Source: Mucor mucedo (Eukaryota > Mucoromycota > Mucoromycetes > Mucorales > Mucoraceae). From it: 64,000 bases of DNA. Below the pieces are notes generated by a model. The model worked only from the letters and a program-made list of their open reading frames with translations. It was not told where the DNA came from and did no database searches. Made by a program: the position numbers and the translations under genes. Each line of letters begins with the position of its first letter. Within the stretch, counting starts at the first letter, position 1. This document shows positions 36,280 to 49,551 of the stretch, in pieces. The stretch covers positions 62,001 to 126,000 of the forward strand of contig NW_026252377.1 in assembly GCF_025094135.1 (NCBI RefSeq), read 5' to 3'.

Positions 36280-38110
36280 TAATTGTGTATGTGGTTTTAT
36301 AGTCACGGCAGACACAATAAAAACATAATAACTTGTAAGTTTAGAAAAGGAAAGAGTAAATCTGCGGCTGTCTTGAATATTCAAAAATTGACATTTTACA
36401 AAACTGAGAGTTTTGAAACTTTAAATGAAAAAAGACAAAAGGGTACCTGGTTACCATTGTCATCTTTAACTAAGCAGGTGGTCCTATGTTACACATATAC
36501 TTTATAAAAAGCAAGTGTGTTATGTTACACGTCGTAGATGCTTTTATATAAATACCCCTAAAATTTATCGAAATATATCCTTGAACTATATTTTATAGTT
36601 TTCAAATTAATTACTTGTCGCCTTAAAATTATCCCGTTTAAAATTATGCTTTATTCTCCCTTTTATACTCCCTGTTTCTTTAAGTGGTGTGGAAAAGCTT
36701 AAAAGAATGTTCTACATCAACAAACATCAGCCTATGTTCCGGTTGTTTGGAAGAAGTGTGAAATGTCATCGAAGAGTTTGAAAGAGAATTAATATAATAG
36801 TACTATACTTTCGCAGACCATTCAACAATATTATAAACACAAAGTACTCAGAATTAAGAGAGATGGTTTCAAAATCAAATATTACTGTTTGGAAATTATA
36901 CGAACTTCTACAAGACAATTCAAAACACTTACTGTTCATAAAGCTTTTACAGTAAGGACAATAAATCAGTTACCACCTGATTTTAAACAAAAAATTTTAG
37001 GGTACAAAAACTGTCGAAATGCCACCCAAATTCGAATCAAATGGAAATAGTTACAAACAAAAGCAATGAATATGTGATTGTGAGCTGGCTCATAAGGAAG
37101 ACGTTATGTATAAACCGGTCCATAGATTCTTGCGTGGTAAAACATATGCATCTTATATCTCAAAGAGTTAATTCATTACTAAGACAGACAACAGGAAAGA
37201 CAATATATATAAATGTGTGTCTGAATATATTATGACATTAACATAAGAAACTTTTTTAGGTTAGTCATCAGATGCACCTATCTATATTACCAATCTCGAG
37301 TTCTCATTAATGGATGAAACTTTATGTGGAGTGTTTCATTAAATTATAGTAGTAGGAGAACGCTTATCACTGGTTTACGTTATTGCTAAGGAAATCTAAT
37401 CAAGTCATTACGTTGCAGATTGTCTACAAGACATTACCGCCATCACTCAAAACGTGGTTACACCCTGAAAGCTACAAATTCTTATATCCAATATGGCGGT
37501 TCTTTTTTCCTTTGATGATGGTTGTTATAACTGAAAAAGAAGACAAGAAACACAATAAAAACAAGATAAATGAAGGTGTCCTTCGGATTGCTGCTTCATG
37601 CGTAAAAATATATAAAACGTTTGATACAGATGTGCACACGAGACCATTGGACAACATAATCTGCACTACGTGATCTAGATGAATAACATTTTTTAATCTT
37701 TAGAACAAGGTATATTTACAGCCAATTCAACCTTAAAGCGATTTGTCAGCACACAGGACGACAGCATATATGTAATGAAATGACTTTGTGATGTTTAACG
37801 GATTGAGCATCGATAATATCATTTTACCAATCAATCTCTTTCCGGGACTATGACACCATTCATTCAAGAGATATTACAAAGTACAACCAAGACTACAATG
37901 CTTCCCAGAAAATTCAAACAGAAAAAAGAATCCGCCTGAATTTACAATGGAAATCAATAGTAACATTGCTGAAGTTGCCGAACAAATTATTGTCAAGTAA
38001 TGATAGTGACTCATTTTTAAAAATTGTAACCCGTGATAATCTAAGTAAAGCATCTAGATCACCAAGTAATTCGGAAGACGAACATGAAATTCTCCACTAA
38101 TTGTAGGTAG
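36280..38110 (+). pseudogene. Decayed open-frame fragments, unknown family
   Basis: Several stretches are open for 60-95 codons without a usable start, which is unusual in DNA this AT-rich. About 36838-37050 is open for about 68 codons with motifs TLTVHKAFTVRTINQLPPDF and KNCRNATQIRIKWK. About 37383-37673 is open for 96 codons. About 37808-38100 is open for about 95 codons with KRIRLNLQWKSIVTLLKLPN and DNLSKASRSPSNSEDEHE. Between them short phrases such as VGERLSLVYVIAKE appear before stops. Similar wording near the ends of the first and third segments hints at related modules. This may be a relic of a mobile element or of a multi-copy gene family; I do not recognise it. Confidence 0.35.
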
Positions 38111-38572
38111 CGGTCAAAATCCAGCCACACTAAAAATAGGTGAATCACATAAAAAAAAAATTGAAGCAGAAAAAATTGTTTGTTGGTCAGGACATTCCCC
38201 ATTAGTCTTGGCTTCAAATAGTAAATGCGCGACAAATTATAACATCACCAATTAGCCCAACTACCGCATGAGCGAGAAGGTATTGATACTTCAATACCCT
38301 AGACCATCAACTCTACTTGACAACTCGAGATATTCTTTATTTAAAAAAAATGAAGATACTGCAAACTAAATGATGAGAACAATATATGAAGGCCAGAGGT
38401 AATTTTGATACACAAGAAATATTAGCCTCTGTTAGATGAAATATTTGGGGACAAAGTTTGTTTGAAATTAACTTTATTGTTAAAAAGTCAACCTTTTAAT
38501 AGAAAAGGGATTATTATTAATTACTATATATTAGAGTAGAAATATGATATTATGTAGACGGACTATCAGTCT

Positions 38573-41006
38573 TTACAAATCACAGTTTTTGCAGCACTGA
38601 TCCATGTAAATAGATTCGTTATCATTACCCCACCAATCAGGGAAGCTGTAGACTTTACCACTGGCAGCACCGTAAAAGACGATAGCGACGAAGAATGTCA
38701 TTAATGACGCTCCGGAGTCCAAAGCAGCAGATAATAGGTAATTGTACTTAGCATACCACTCACTGTAACGTCTCTTCACATAGTACTGAGAGACAAAAAT
38801 AAGAATGATAGATACAGTAAAGTAAGAACTACTACCACCAGGCAAATAACCTGCAAGACCAATCAGTACCACGGGAATACTGACATATTGGAAGCCAGCC
38901 TTAGGAAATTTCTTATACAATAACCAACAAGGAACAGGGAGGAAAAATCCAATGACAAATGCCCAAAGGAAAATATAGTATTGAGTACCAGGACCAAACA
39001 TAGCCATAGGACCAATGGCACCCCAAGTAATAGCAGCAGAATTGATGGTTCGGGGACTATTACCGTTCCAGAACCGGTTACCGATAGGGTCGAGAAGGAT
39101 TTCGCGTTCATTTCTAACAATAGACTCATTAACAATATAATTGAAGATACAACCAACTATAGTGCCAATCATTTGATGAAGGAAAGTCATCTTGGGTGGA
39201 ACCTTGAGATAATGACTGATTTTCATATCTTGAGCCATTGCACCAGCTTGACTCATAGTGTTGAAACCGAGAGTTTTAAAGTAGATATTAGCAATAGGGT
39301 AACCAGGTAAAATAAAACCGCAAACCATTTCAGCGACTACATTTAAACCGAAACTATTACCAGTAATAGCTTGAATCATGTTTAAGGGCAGAGAAAGAAC
39401 TGAGGAAAGCAGAATGGCCAAAAGAAAACCCCACCATGGTAGTCCAGAAGTATTAGCATACCCAACACCAATATTGAGTCCAATACCAACGACAAAAAGT
39501 GAATAATACCACCAACTGGGAACCTATTTTGAACAGATAATAATGGTGTTAATCTTCGTAAAAATAGGTAAGTTATACCATGCTTATTTTACCTCGGGAT
39601 AAGCTTGCATTAACTTCATGTGAATATCCATTTCAGCTTCATCTTTACCAGAAACCTTCTTTCGAAGATTACGGAATGTTGCCCAAATTTCTTTACCGTG
39701 GTAGAGTGCAACGTGAGTAATAGTAGCCGTAACACCAAGGTTAATATATATATACGACAAGGCATTTGATATAGCAAAACTAGGATTTCCAACTTCGGCA
39801 AAGAGTGTTTGATTTAAACTGTTATCGGGATTTAATACGGAGGATTGAGGATATCTGATAGCAGTGCCGTTTTCGAAAAGCTGGTAGATACCATTGTCGA
39901 GGAAAGGGAAGCTTTGAGCGTTCCAAACATTGTAGTAATACGCGAGTGGAGTAATAATAAAAAACAAAACCAAACCACCAATTACGTTGAGTTGGACCCA
40001 TCCAGGGATAATAAGAGGATTCAAGGCAGAAATGGAAGTCCAATCAAAACTCAATGATAAAAGACCCAGACCTTCGTTAGTAGACAGTCCACCAAAGATG
40101 TTTTGGACCCAAACGTTGTTGTTCTTTGCAAGACAAATAATAGAGAAACCGCCCAACAAGGGGAAGATGTATTGCGGAATAATTTCATATACAAAAATAG
40201 CACCAAATACAATAAAAAAATATCTTGTACGCCACTTAGCTTCAGCGGCGTCAGTATTGAAAGTTTTGATTAATGATACAATGGGTAAAGCAAGAGGCCA
40301 TGTAATGTTTGCAGGATATACAAGATAAGGTCTGAGCTGACCGGCAATACCATAACCAACAAGCTGGGTGGCAAGCAACAAAAAGATACCACCAGCAATA
40401 GAAGGAGAGTTGTCATAGAAAAGGGCTTGAGCCGAAAGAATGTATGTACCATATGCAGAAGTATTAGCCGATGCAACTACGATATAAATACAAGTGTGTT
40501 CCTTAATAGTGAAGGGACCAGGATTTAACCAACCGCCTTTTGGAAGATATTTGGCCCAAAGATTACACAAAACGTAAGCAACAATCAACATGAATGTACT
40601 AGACAACCCAACACCAACAGGCTTAAATGTCATGAGTTGGTAAACTGAAGAACTGAGAGCAGCAAGGGACTAATATTACCAAGTTTAAAGTTAGCAATCG
40701 TTCGTTTACTTTATGAGAAATTATACTTACAACACCGACCACCATTGATCTTACTGTAAGAGATCTCATATTAACATCATCCTCGGTTACAGTAATTTCA
40801 TTGATAATAGCCATGTCCAAGTCCTCCTCGCCTTCACCAAATGCATGAATCTGATGCTCAGCATCAAGCTTGCGATCCTTGGAGTCTGTCAATTGTGATC
40901 TGTTATCTTGGTCATACTTTTCATCGAGGCTGCCATTGGACTCTGTGCTAAGAATCTTTTCAGAGTAGACGTAGCCTTCTTTATTATTGTCTTCGTCTCC
41001 TGCCAT
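38573..41006 (-). CDS. Oligopeptide transporter, OPT family (paralogue C)
   Basis: Three exons (40731-41006, 39593-40669, 38573-39523) give 767 residues, with intron positions and exon-1 length the same as in A and B. NPG in GWLNPGPFTIKEH and KVPPK in YLKVPPKMTF are intact, and all segments are open, so the gene looks functional. It is nearly identical to B over long runs, even at DNA level (for example around 30110/39010 and 31200/40100). This points to a recent duplication or gene conversion between B and C. The C-terminus is CCKNCDL as in A. A run of 59 T lies about 140 bases before the start on the + strand, read as poly-A in the gene's own orientation. Confidence 0.93.
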
Positions 41007-41145
41007 TTTTATTCAGCTAGTTTCTTTTCACAGAAAAAAAATTTCGAATAAAAGTATAAAGAAAGGAGAGGTTATTAAAGTAAATAGGTTGATAAAGAAA
41101 AAAAAATCACCTAAAAAAAGAGAACTCAGTATCTTTTATATATGT

Positions 41146-41207
<62 letters not shown>

Positions 41208-42450
41208 GTTTTGAGTACATTTGGTTCCTTGACGATGTTGCACTCCGCTACGATTCTCTAATCTACAGCCTGCATTGCGTGGTGTATAAGTTTGTGTATC
41301 CAGAAAGTTTAAAAAGTAAGTGATACATGCTAACACGGACCAATCAATAAAAGAAGCTTTACTAACTTAAGAAGATAAATCACAAAATTAAATCTTCTTA
41401 AGGAAATATTTCAAGACTTGTTCTCGGGTTTTTTGCTCATAAATGCAACTTATACCATATACGAAAATGGTTTTTTTTTTGTCCTTCTGATAATCTTGGC
41501 ACTAAGCCATTTACAGAAAAACTGTCGTACGGCACCAAATCAAAGTAAAATTGCTGTCTCGAACAAAGTTTGTGAATTTATTATGGATAAAGGTTCAGAT
41601 GCGTCTTATATACAGCTATCATGAAGCATCTTACACAAGATCAAACCTTTAGATTTTATTTTTCAAAAAAAAAAAAAAAATCTGGTACGTGATAAAAAAA
41701 TATCCTGAACACAAAAGTACCTTCTCGTTATCAAAAGTGATAAAAAATAAATTGATTGTACATGAACCTTGAAATTGGATTTCTTGGAAACAACCCTTGA
41801 GAAAAATCTCATCAAACGAGCAAACGAAACTAACAGATTATACCGGTTGTATTCATTGAAAATAAAGCAAATAAAAACTTTGAGACAGTTTTAAATTCAG
41901 TAAGTGTTTCCCTAATTATCATACCAACATATAATCATTTGACATAAGAAACATTTAAACATGATTTATAACTTTTACCTAATGAAGTTGTAATTACTTT
42001 AAATAGACAAAATACCTTCAATTTGCTGAGAAGTTTAACTATTCGGAAATGAACACACACCATATGTTCAGGTACTACAGAGTGTGCTACTCATTACAGA
42101 TAAGAATTTATTTTTCGTCCACTCATATCGTCGTGTGGTTTTCTACAAAATGGTATGTATTGTTGCTATTTTTATAAATTTATAAATTGATATGACCATT
42201 TTCAATCCTATAAACAGTCTCCAATAACAGGATTACTATCACGTAAATGATAAGTTGTACATGGAGCTTGAAGCAATAAAAAGCTACGTTGAATGCATCT
42301 TGTATTAGGTGATCCCAGGATCGCCTCTAGAAATTAGAATTATTCAGGTGGTACCGACTGATTTTATTGGGTAATATGCAATCGCCTTTTTAGTCAAATT
42401 ATACCCTGGAAGTAAACAAACAGCATATGCTATTCAATAAATAAGAAGTT
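41007..42450 (-). promoter_or_regulatory. OPT-type 5' flank, copy C, with T59 tract
   Basis: This region is homologous to the other OPT flanks. It has a block with TGCATTGCGTGGTGTATAAG (about 41270-41290), CAATTTGCTGAGAAG near 42020, TCGTCGTGTGG near 42130 and CAGGTGGTACC at 42344-42354. The TGACC..GGTCA palindrome seen in A, B and D is not found at the matching place. A homopolymer of 59 T occupies 41148-41206. A shorter A17 run lies near 41667. Confidence 0.6.
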
Positions 42451-44269
42451 GGTGTCAATACAGAATTTTTGTTCACTGATACTGTCTTGTACAACTCGTA
42501 TTATGTACTGTGAGCTGATTTTGTCAACTGACAAAAGCATTGTACACCTAGCTCAACTCTTTATTTGCAGCATATGAACAGATTCAGTTGTTTTGTACTG
42601 TGAGCATATCAGATAAATATAAATATGGTATTACGGAATCAGATACACATCATTGAATAATAGGCACGTATTATTCTTCCAGGTATTTTGATTCTCATAC
42701 CGACACGCCATTATTTTTAAAGTGTGAATAAAGTGAATCCCATTAGGTGTTGTTTGTTCTCGGATTCTCAAATGTTACAATAATTATGCTCCGAGTAATC
42801 CTTATACATTGTTTGTAAGACTTAGCCGTGCCAATTTTAAATACGATGTCTGCACGCAGCAAATATAACCAAGCCAGTATCTGTCTCCGATGATCTTGCA
42901 ATAATTTAAATAAACGTACCCCACTATAATGTCATCTTTGTAGACTATCTTTCGATTTTTCTTTAGATGTTTAAATTCTTTTCAATCATACCGTCTATAT
43001 AACAATTACTTCATTTACATACTTTAAGTGCTACATAACAAATAAGTAAAAGAAAGGTTCTTGCCTGGTGACAAAGGGCAGTTACAAACCCGGTCTGTTC
43101 TTTATCCATTTGGCATTATCTCCTATTTTGTAACTGTTTTTTTTTTTGGCACGAGACATTTTAATTCTTATTTTGGAGTCAAATTGCAAAACAACAGTCA
43201 TGTAGTAGCTACCTCATTCAAAAATAATTTGTCACTATCTTGCTTGTATACAGTAGTTGTACAACACAATATTGACCTTTAAGCCATGGAAACCCACATT
43301 ATCTTATAAAATTGATTGCCTATCTTTAAAAAATACTCATTTAGAAAGTGATTGCTTGCATCATTCTTGTGGTAAACGGGATTGGTTTACACAGAAAAAT
43401 AAAAAGAATAAAAATAAAAACAGGGAATAAGTTAAATATCCAGTGTGGTTTTATTCCAGGTTAAAGGTTAAAAATAAACTAAAGGAAAACTATCTATCTA
43501 GAAATTGTCCTATTTATATGAATTGTTAGATGGTAATGATTTATAATTGTGATAAGCTGTTACTGTGCTTATCACTATCTTATGCTTGAGAAACTATATT
43601 CTGTGTATGTTACACAGAAAATGGCTGTCTATCTTTTATGATTACAGCAGGTATATTTGGATTTGAAGATACTCTGTGAGGTAACACAGAGTTTTCTTTT
43701 TCTATTTCCTTATTATAGAAATTCTGTCCCTGTCTATGACTAATGGTAGAATGGTGATAAGGATATTTTACTGTCATATCCTTATCTAAATGGTATTATG
43801 TATTTTATTGGTTGTATGCTTTGTTATGCAATTGTGTATATTTATTATTGGCTGTAGCCGTTATTATTTATGTAGTTTACGTAGTTATATATTATGTGTT
43901 TTACCACAATTCTGATGTTCAATTTCCCAGTGTTCAGTAGTGTATGTATAATAGTTCTATAATTTTGGTCTTTTAACTATGTATTAATCGTTATACTTCA
44001 CAAAGACAGAAAGTAGCGTGGATCCCAGGGTACAATATCTCCTGAGATAGATAATAAAATCTCTTTTGTAATTTTGGGAGTCATTCAAACCCCGCAACTT
44101 GCCAATAAATAACCTACGGATGCACTGTCATGCCCGTCTTGCAAATTGTGTGTAAAACGAAAAGCCCTCAATATCAAACAAGAGAAGAACATGTATAAGG
44201 AGCAGATGTATTAATAAATTATAGTCATAAGGTTTTATATTATTTATTGGATTTATCATCTTATAAATA
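42451..44269. other. Gene-poor stretch, possible old element at 43.4-44.1 kb
   Basis: No gene is supportable here. A frame at 43061-43282 has no recognisable feature. From about 43500 to 44120 the composition changes (more GT/TG, repeated TGTTACACAG-like words near 43609 and 43681, GATAAGCTGTTAC...GCTTATCAC inverted words near 43551-43575). This could be a degenerate solo LTR or similar, but I could not find matching ends with a target-site duplication. Confidence 0.35.
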
Positions 44270-47200
44270 TTACGATTCCGAGTTGAAATATGAGTAATAA
44301 CCATTATAGTCTAATCGTGTTGATAAAGATCTAAGGTCATCATCATGGTATGACTTCAAGATATCTAAAAATTGCAATACTTGTAATGTAAAGTCCTCAC
44401 CTTGTTCTTGGTGTTGAAGTCGGATGGCGTCAATTCTGTCTGAGGTATTTGCTGTGTTTCCGTACATGGATTTTGCAGAAGCCGATGTTGCATAATCATG
44501 TAGATAATCCAGAACCACTTTGTACTTGAGGATGCTATCAAAAATATTGTTTAATCGACCAGACAAGGTTTGTTCTTTAGGTCCACTCAAAAACCCTTTA
44601 TCACTAATCTCGGTCAAATATTTTAAATGCGCCTCGATAATAGAATCTAGATCGATACTCTTTTTCCCGATAAACGTTTCTAATTTATCCCACGAACATT
44701 CCAGTACCTTTGAGTTTTTTGCAGAATGAATACACATACGAATATAGGATGGAGCCAACTTACCTCAAAAAGAACATAATGTTGTAATTGATAGATAAAA
44801 TGCACCATACGCTGGATCGTTAATTGAGCAATATGTAGATCCTGTTGAATATCAGGTACACCCACGAATTCTCGACTTGCTTTCCCCCACTTTTTCCACG
44901 ATGCGGATAATGTATATTCCACACGTTTTAGGCGCCAAAGAAAATTAAATATTTGAAGGTATTGATGCATGGCAGTGGAACTAAATACAGTGTTGATGGG
45001 TGCATCCACGTGATAATCCAATGTAAAAACATCCCACCCTAAATCATCGTTCTGAATCTCTAAAAGACGAACATCCAATCGGTTCAGTATTTCGGGATCG
45101 TCGTACTGAGCATTGGAAGAACGTACAGCTGTTTCCAGTATACCCGTAAGGTTGTATCTCAGCAATGTTGTGGCAGGTTTACTCAAATTATCGCTAATTT
45201 TAAAAAGCAAAGCACGTGGTTAGTAAAACATATGGGAACCTATAATTGTAGTGTTTCACTAACCCCAATATATCCATCAAGTACTGGATAAAGTCACCTT
45301 GACCCAAAAGCAGATAGCGTTTCATTGCCTTTAGGTGATCCATCAATTTATATTTTGTTTTTAGCAGATTGAGTAAAGCTGTGCTTGTATTTAAATAGGC
45401 TATATCGATGGCCTCTTCCACAACATGAATTTCGCCATATTTAAACGTTTGTCTTGCTACAAAAGTTTGGTTAGTATACATAAAAAAAGACAATACTAAG
45501 CAAGACGTTTACATACCTGTTGTATTGTTATCCGTATTGGTATAATATTGTTCGACGAGACTATCATCATGACAGCTGTAACGGATAAAATTCAATGATT
45601 TCCCAAGCGAGAAAATCCGTTGACCGAGTTCCTTGGATAGAAATGAGGGTAACATGTGTTCACGAATACTGTATTTACTTTGCCAAAGATCTTCTTCGGA
45701 CACTGTGGGATCACAAGCAACAAAGAATTCACCATATGGGTCATCTAGTTCACCCTCATAAACCCATCTTTCCAGCATTTCGTAAAATGGCTTGGATACC
45801 ACTTGCAACATTTCTGTGATGTATTTTTTAATAAATGGGTCCCCGTGCTTTGTATAGTTGTGTATTGTGGTCATTAAGGCCCCACCCTTCTGATCTATGT
45901 AGGTGTGCATATATATATATATGGGTTAATTTTCTTGACGATTCCAAAAAGTTGATTTGATTTACCTTGGCAAACATCAACTAAAATACTCATCAATTTC
46001 AACTTTTGATAATAATCCAATGTCCAAACAGTCAATCTTTTCAAGGTTAAACTTGTTTGATCATTCGGTAACGATTTGTTTGCAATTTGTTTTTCGATTT
46101 GAGCTTCCAAAATAGCGATCAATTTGTAATATTCGGTCAATTCTTGTTGTAAAGCGGCACATAGTGATTGCCCTACCAAGCCAATACTTGAATTATCGAT
46201 ATTGAGTTTGATAAAATTTCGGATTCGAATGTAAAGCCAGCCTAAATCAGCTAATTTGAGCACCATATCTTTCATGGGTTTTGAGACAGAGATGTCACTG
46301 ATAAATGCATAATCGTTGAGCTCTCCATTGTATTTGATGTATTGTCCATCGATTCCTTGAAATATATAGATCAAATCTCGTAGTAAATCGGATTCGCTGA
46401 CGTAAATAAGTGCGGTCTCGTCTCGCTCGTTTTCCCTTGCTCGGGCTAGCTGAATGGCGGGTGGTAAATCATCGATATCTATCTCGTTATGATGAGGAGT
46501 TTCCTCTCGTTCTAATCTACGTCGTGTGTTTCTCGACGACATGGATTTATCATCTTGAACAGCCGTGTCAAAGTTTCTGGATACGGGTGGTAATAAGTAT
46601 TGAGTTTCGCGATCGATGTTGGGTAGACCTCTCGTTTGGAAGTCCAAGTTCTTTTTTAAAAGTTTGAGTCACTTTATGGTAAAAAGAATTAACAAAAAAG
46701 TACTTACAGATAAATTTGACAGTAAATGAAGAATAGATGCTTTGTTTTTGAGTTTATTCTATAGACACGTTGACAACTAAGATTAATGATTATGCAGAAA
46801 ACAAAAACTTACGCTGGACAAAAGTTTAGTGTAAAGACGACCAAATTTGTATGCTTTGTCTCCGCCTTGAGGGTCTTGCATCACTATATATAAAAGTCAT
46901 TTCAATAAGCTGGGAGTAATATAAAGTAGATTAAACACTTGCGTTTTTCGTGAATTGAACGTGCAATGTTTTCCTCATCTTGAACAACAGTAGGTCCTCT
47001 TTGACTATATTACTTTTGTTATCAGACTTATGGCAGAAAGTATGCTTGTTATTTATTTTTTGCAGCCTACCTCACCAAAGTATGACTGTAACTTTCTAAA
47101 AGACGTTCTTTTTGTCGAGTGATTTCTTGTTGGCTTTGGTCAGGTCGTATAATATCAAAACGATCGATTAACCTTGTCAATGTTTTATATAATTGGGGAT

Positions 47201-47336
47201 CCACCACTTGAGCGTTAAGGAAATTACTGCTGCTGTAAGACGAATCTTCTCCGTTTATAGAATATATGGAAGATCGACTCGATGCTTGTCTTGAGCTGCC
47301 CTCGTATCTATTCCATGTAGGGTCGGGGAAACTCAT
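44270..47336 (-). CDS. GCP3: Gamma-tubulin complex component 3 (Spc98/Alp6 type)
   Basis: Nine exons (47071-47336, 46943-47004, 46813-46883, 46708-46758, 45966-46650, 45517-45894, 45264-45456, 44764-45193, 44270-44707) join to 857 residues, close to the usual 850-910. GCP3 is part of the gamma-tubulin small complex that nucleates microtubules at spindle pole bodies. The GRIP1 half shows YIFQGIDGQYIKYN, KGGALMTTIHNYTKHGDPFI and ERWVYEGELDDPYGEFFV. The GRIP2 half shows KRYLLLGQGDFIQYLMDILG, LDYHVDAPINTVFS, YLQIFNFLWRLKRVEYTL and YVLFEVLECSWDKLE. The third-exon frame is only restored if intron 2 uses a GC donor (GCAAGT), making a GC-AG intron. The N-terminal 45 residues are Ser-rich. Confidence 0.92.
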
Positions 47337-47830
47337 TTGAATTTACTAAGAAAAACTGTTAAAGTTTTCACTACCAGTAAAAACGCGCTTTCTTTTTTTG
47401 TTTCTTTTGCTTCGCGCATCAAATCACGTGTATCGAGTGCCATTGGCCAGTCGGCTTGTACACTCAGCCTGAGCTTTGTTCCAGGTTGATTTTCATTTTA
47501 GAACGGAAATGAAATATCTCAATGACGCTCTGCATCCGTATGCAGTAGTCACGATAACACATGAATAATCATAAAAAAAGCACCTGATGCTGACTGTAAA
47601 TAATCCAACTGAAAACGTACGATCCCGTCCTATTCTATGGAAATACATTTGTGGAAAAACAAAGGGGACGTGTAAATAAGGAAACCACTCAAAAGAACAT
47701 CTAAGATATGATTATTTATTAAGTACTATGAAAGTTATGAAAAAAAAAACGATTTATATGGTGGAGATAAAGTGGATTGAAAAGCTGATTATTAGAAATT
47801 AAGAAAAAAAAAAGGTAGGGTCGAACACCT
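47337..47830. other. GCP3 promoter and phosphate permease 3' flank
   Basis: 494 bases without a gene. A CACGTG E-box lies at 47425-47430, about 90 bases before the GCP3 start, and a T-rich tract (TTTCTTTTTTTGTTTC) lies between them. Confidence 0.45.
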
Positions 47831-49551
47831 TTAATAAGTACCCTTGACTTGCTCTGTTTCAGCAACTTCTCTAGGAGGAAGTTCACCTGATAATTCTTCA
47901 AGACTCTTGCCCTTGGTTTCAGGGATCAAGAAAGAGGAGAAGATACCAGTCAACATGAAGAAAGCGAAGATTTGAAGCAAATGGTTGATCTAATAAAAGC
48001 AAATGAGTCAATCATATATGTAAAGAAAAATAATATATAACTTACCCAATTGTTTGAACCACCAATGTCTTTCAAAAGACCGAAACCGACTTGAGCAATG
48101 ATAGAACCAACTTTACCAGAAGCGGCGGAGATACCATGGGCAGTTGATCTGTAACGGGTAGGGAAACATTCACCAGGAACAATAAAGGTAGTAGTGTTGG
48201 GGCCAAAGTTGAAGAAAAGTTGGGTGATAGTATAAAGAACAATGAAGAGCACATTTGATTTAGCAAGAATGGCGTGATAACCGAAACCGAGAATGACAAA
48301 CATGATGGTAAGCATAGTAAAACCCATGATCTGAATGAATTTACGACCAAGTCTATCAATGGTAAAGACAGAAATCCAATAACCAGGAACAGAACCAAGC
48401 AAATTGATAATAATGTTACCAACACAGACACGGAAAACGGAAGTATAAGCATCTCCTCCACCACCGAATCCAATGTTTTGCAAGATAATTGAGTTATTCA
48501 AACCAAGACCATACCATGCAACGTCAAGTGCGAACCAAGAATAGGCTGTACCAAGCAAGATCTTTCCGTTTTGCCATTGTCCGAAATGTCTCTTGAAATC
48601 TCCCCAAGAAGCCTTGGGAGAACTGTTGGTACGGGCCACAGCAATGTTATCAGTATAGTCACCAGCAGATGCACCCTTTTCAAGAAAAGCCTTAGCATCT
48701 TGAATACCCTTTTCAACCTTTTGCTCAACATCAATAGTAAAACGAGGAGTCTCGGGTATTGTCAAACGATAGTAAAGGGCACAAACACCGGGAACAGCAC
48801 CGATACCAATGACAATACGCCAAACATAATCTAATTTAGTAGGGTCGGCTTGAATAGCACCCTTGAAAGCAGATGTAGCAATTAAACCGACGATACCAGC
48901 AGCAAGTTGACCAATACCTTGCATAGCAAAGACAGCAGCCATCATGGCACCACGACGTTTGGTAGTAGCAAATTCAGAGGTAATGACAGAAGAGAGAGGA
49001 TAATCACCACCAATTCCGATACCTACAATGATACGCCAGAAAGTAATAATGCCCCAGAAGGAAGCAGCAGGGCCGTTACCAGAAAGAGCCTGACCGACAG
49101 TACCGATAATAATAATCATTAACTCAACACCATACATTCTTTTACGACCGACACGATCAGCAAGATAACCAAAGGCAAGTTGACCGACTACAGTACCAAC
49201 AGAACAAGACACCTTGATGGCAGTATCTACGTTGTAAGGAGTCTTATTTCCATGGTCTTGGAAATAAACGAAACCAATCATGGTAGAAACCAAGTTAATA
49301 GCAAAGATATCATAGGCATCTGTAAAGAAACCGATACCAGAAACAATACAGGCACGGATATGGAACCAGCCAAACTCGGCATTGTCAATCTGATAATCGA
49401 GATAGTTAGTAAATTATTAACAAAGAAGGGATTGAAATAATATTACTTCTTCCAAAGCAACACGACGACGTTCAAGAGCTTCCAAGGCAATTTGGTCATG
49501 ATTCATGGCCTCTTCCATTTGAATAGTCTTATGTTCCGTATTAAAGGACAT
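47831..49551 (-). CDS. High-affinity phosphate permease, PHO84-type MFS
   Basis: Three exons (49447-49551, 48046-49389, 47831-47989), phase 0, give 535 residues. This is a 12-helix MFS sugar-porter-like protein of the phosphate:H+ symporter subfamily. The fungal/plant PHT1 signature is present as GIGGDYPLSSVITSEFA. The loop motifs GYLADRVGRKRMYG (cytosolic loop between helices 2 and 3) and IDRLGRKFIQ, and the C-terminal PETKGKSLEEL, are also typical. Permeases of this type take up inorganic phosphate at the plasma membrane under limitation, and in yeast PHO84 also signals. The 35-residue first exon encodes the cytosolic N-terminus. A CACGTGGG word, the preferred Pho4 site in yeast, occurs 1.16 kb upstream (50710-50717). 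There are no inactivating changes. Confidence 0.92.

Noticed and set aside
16000..44000. A functional gene cluster (for example secondary metabolism) built on the OPT genes
   Set aside because: Neighbours are housekeeping genes (ERD1, PKC1, mitochondrial carrier, GCP3) with no biosynthetic enzymes; the OPT repeats are better explained by local duplication.
43521..44150. AATTG pair as a target-site duplication around a solo LTR
   Set aside because: The enclosed ends are not TG...CA or inverted, so the five-base match is probably chance.
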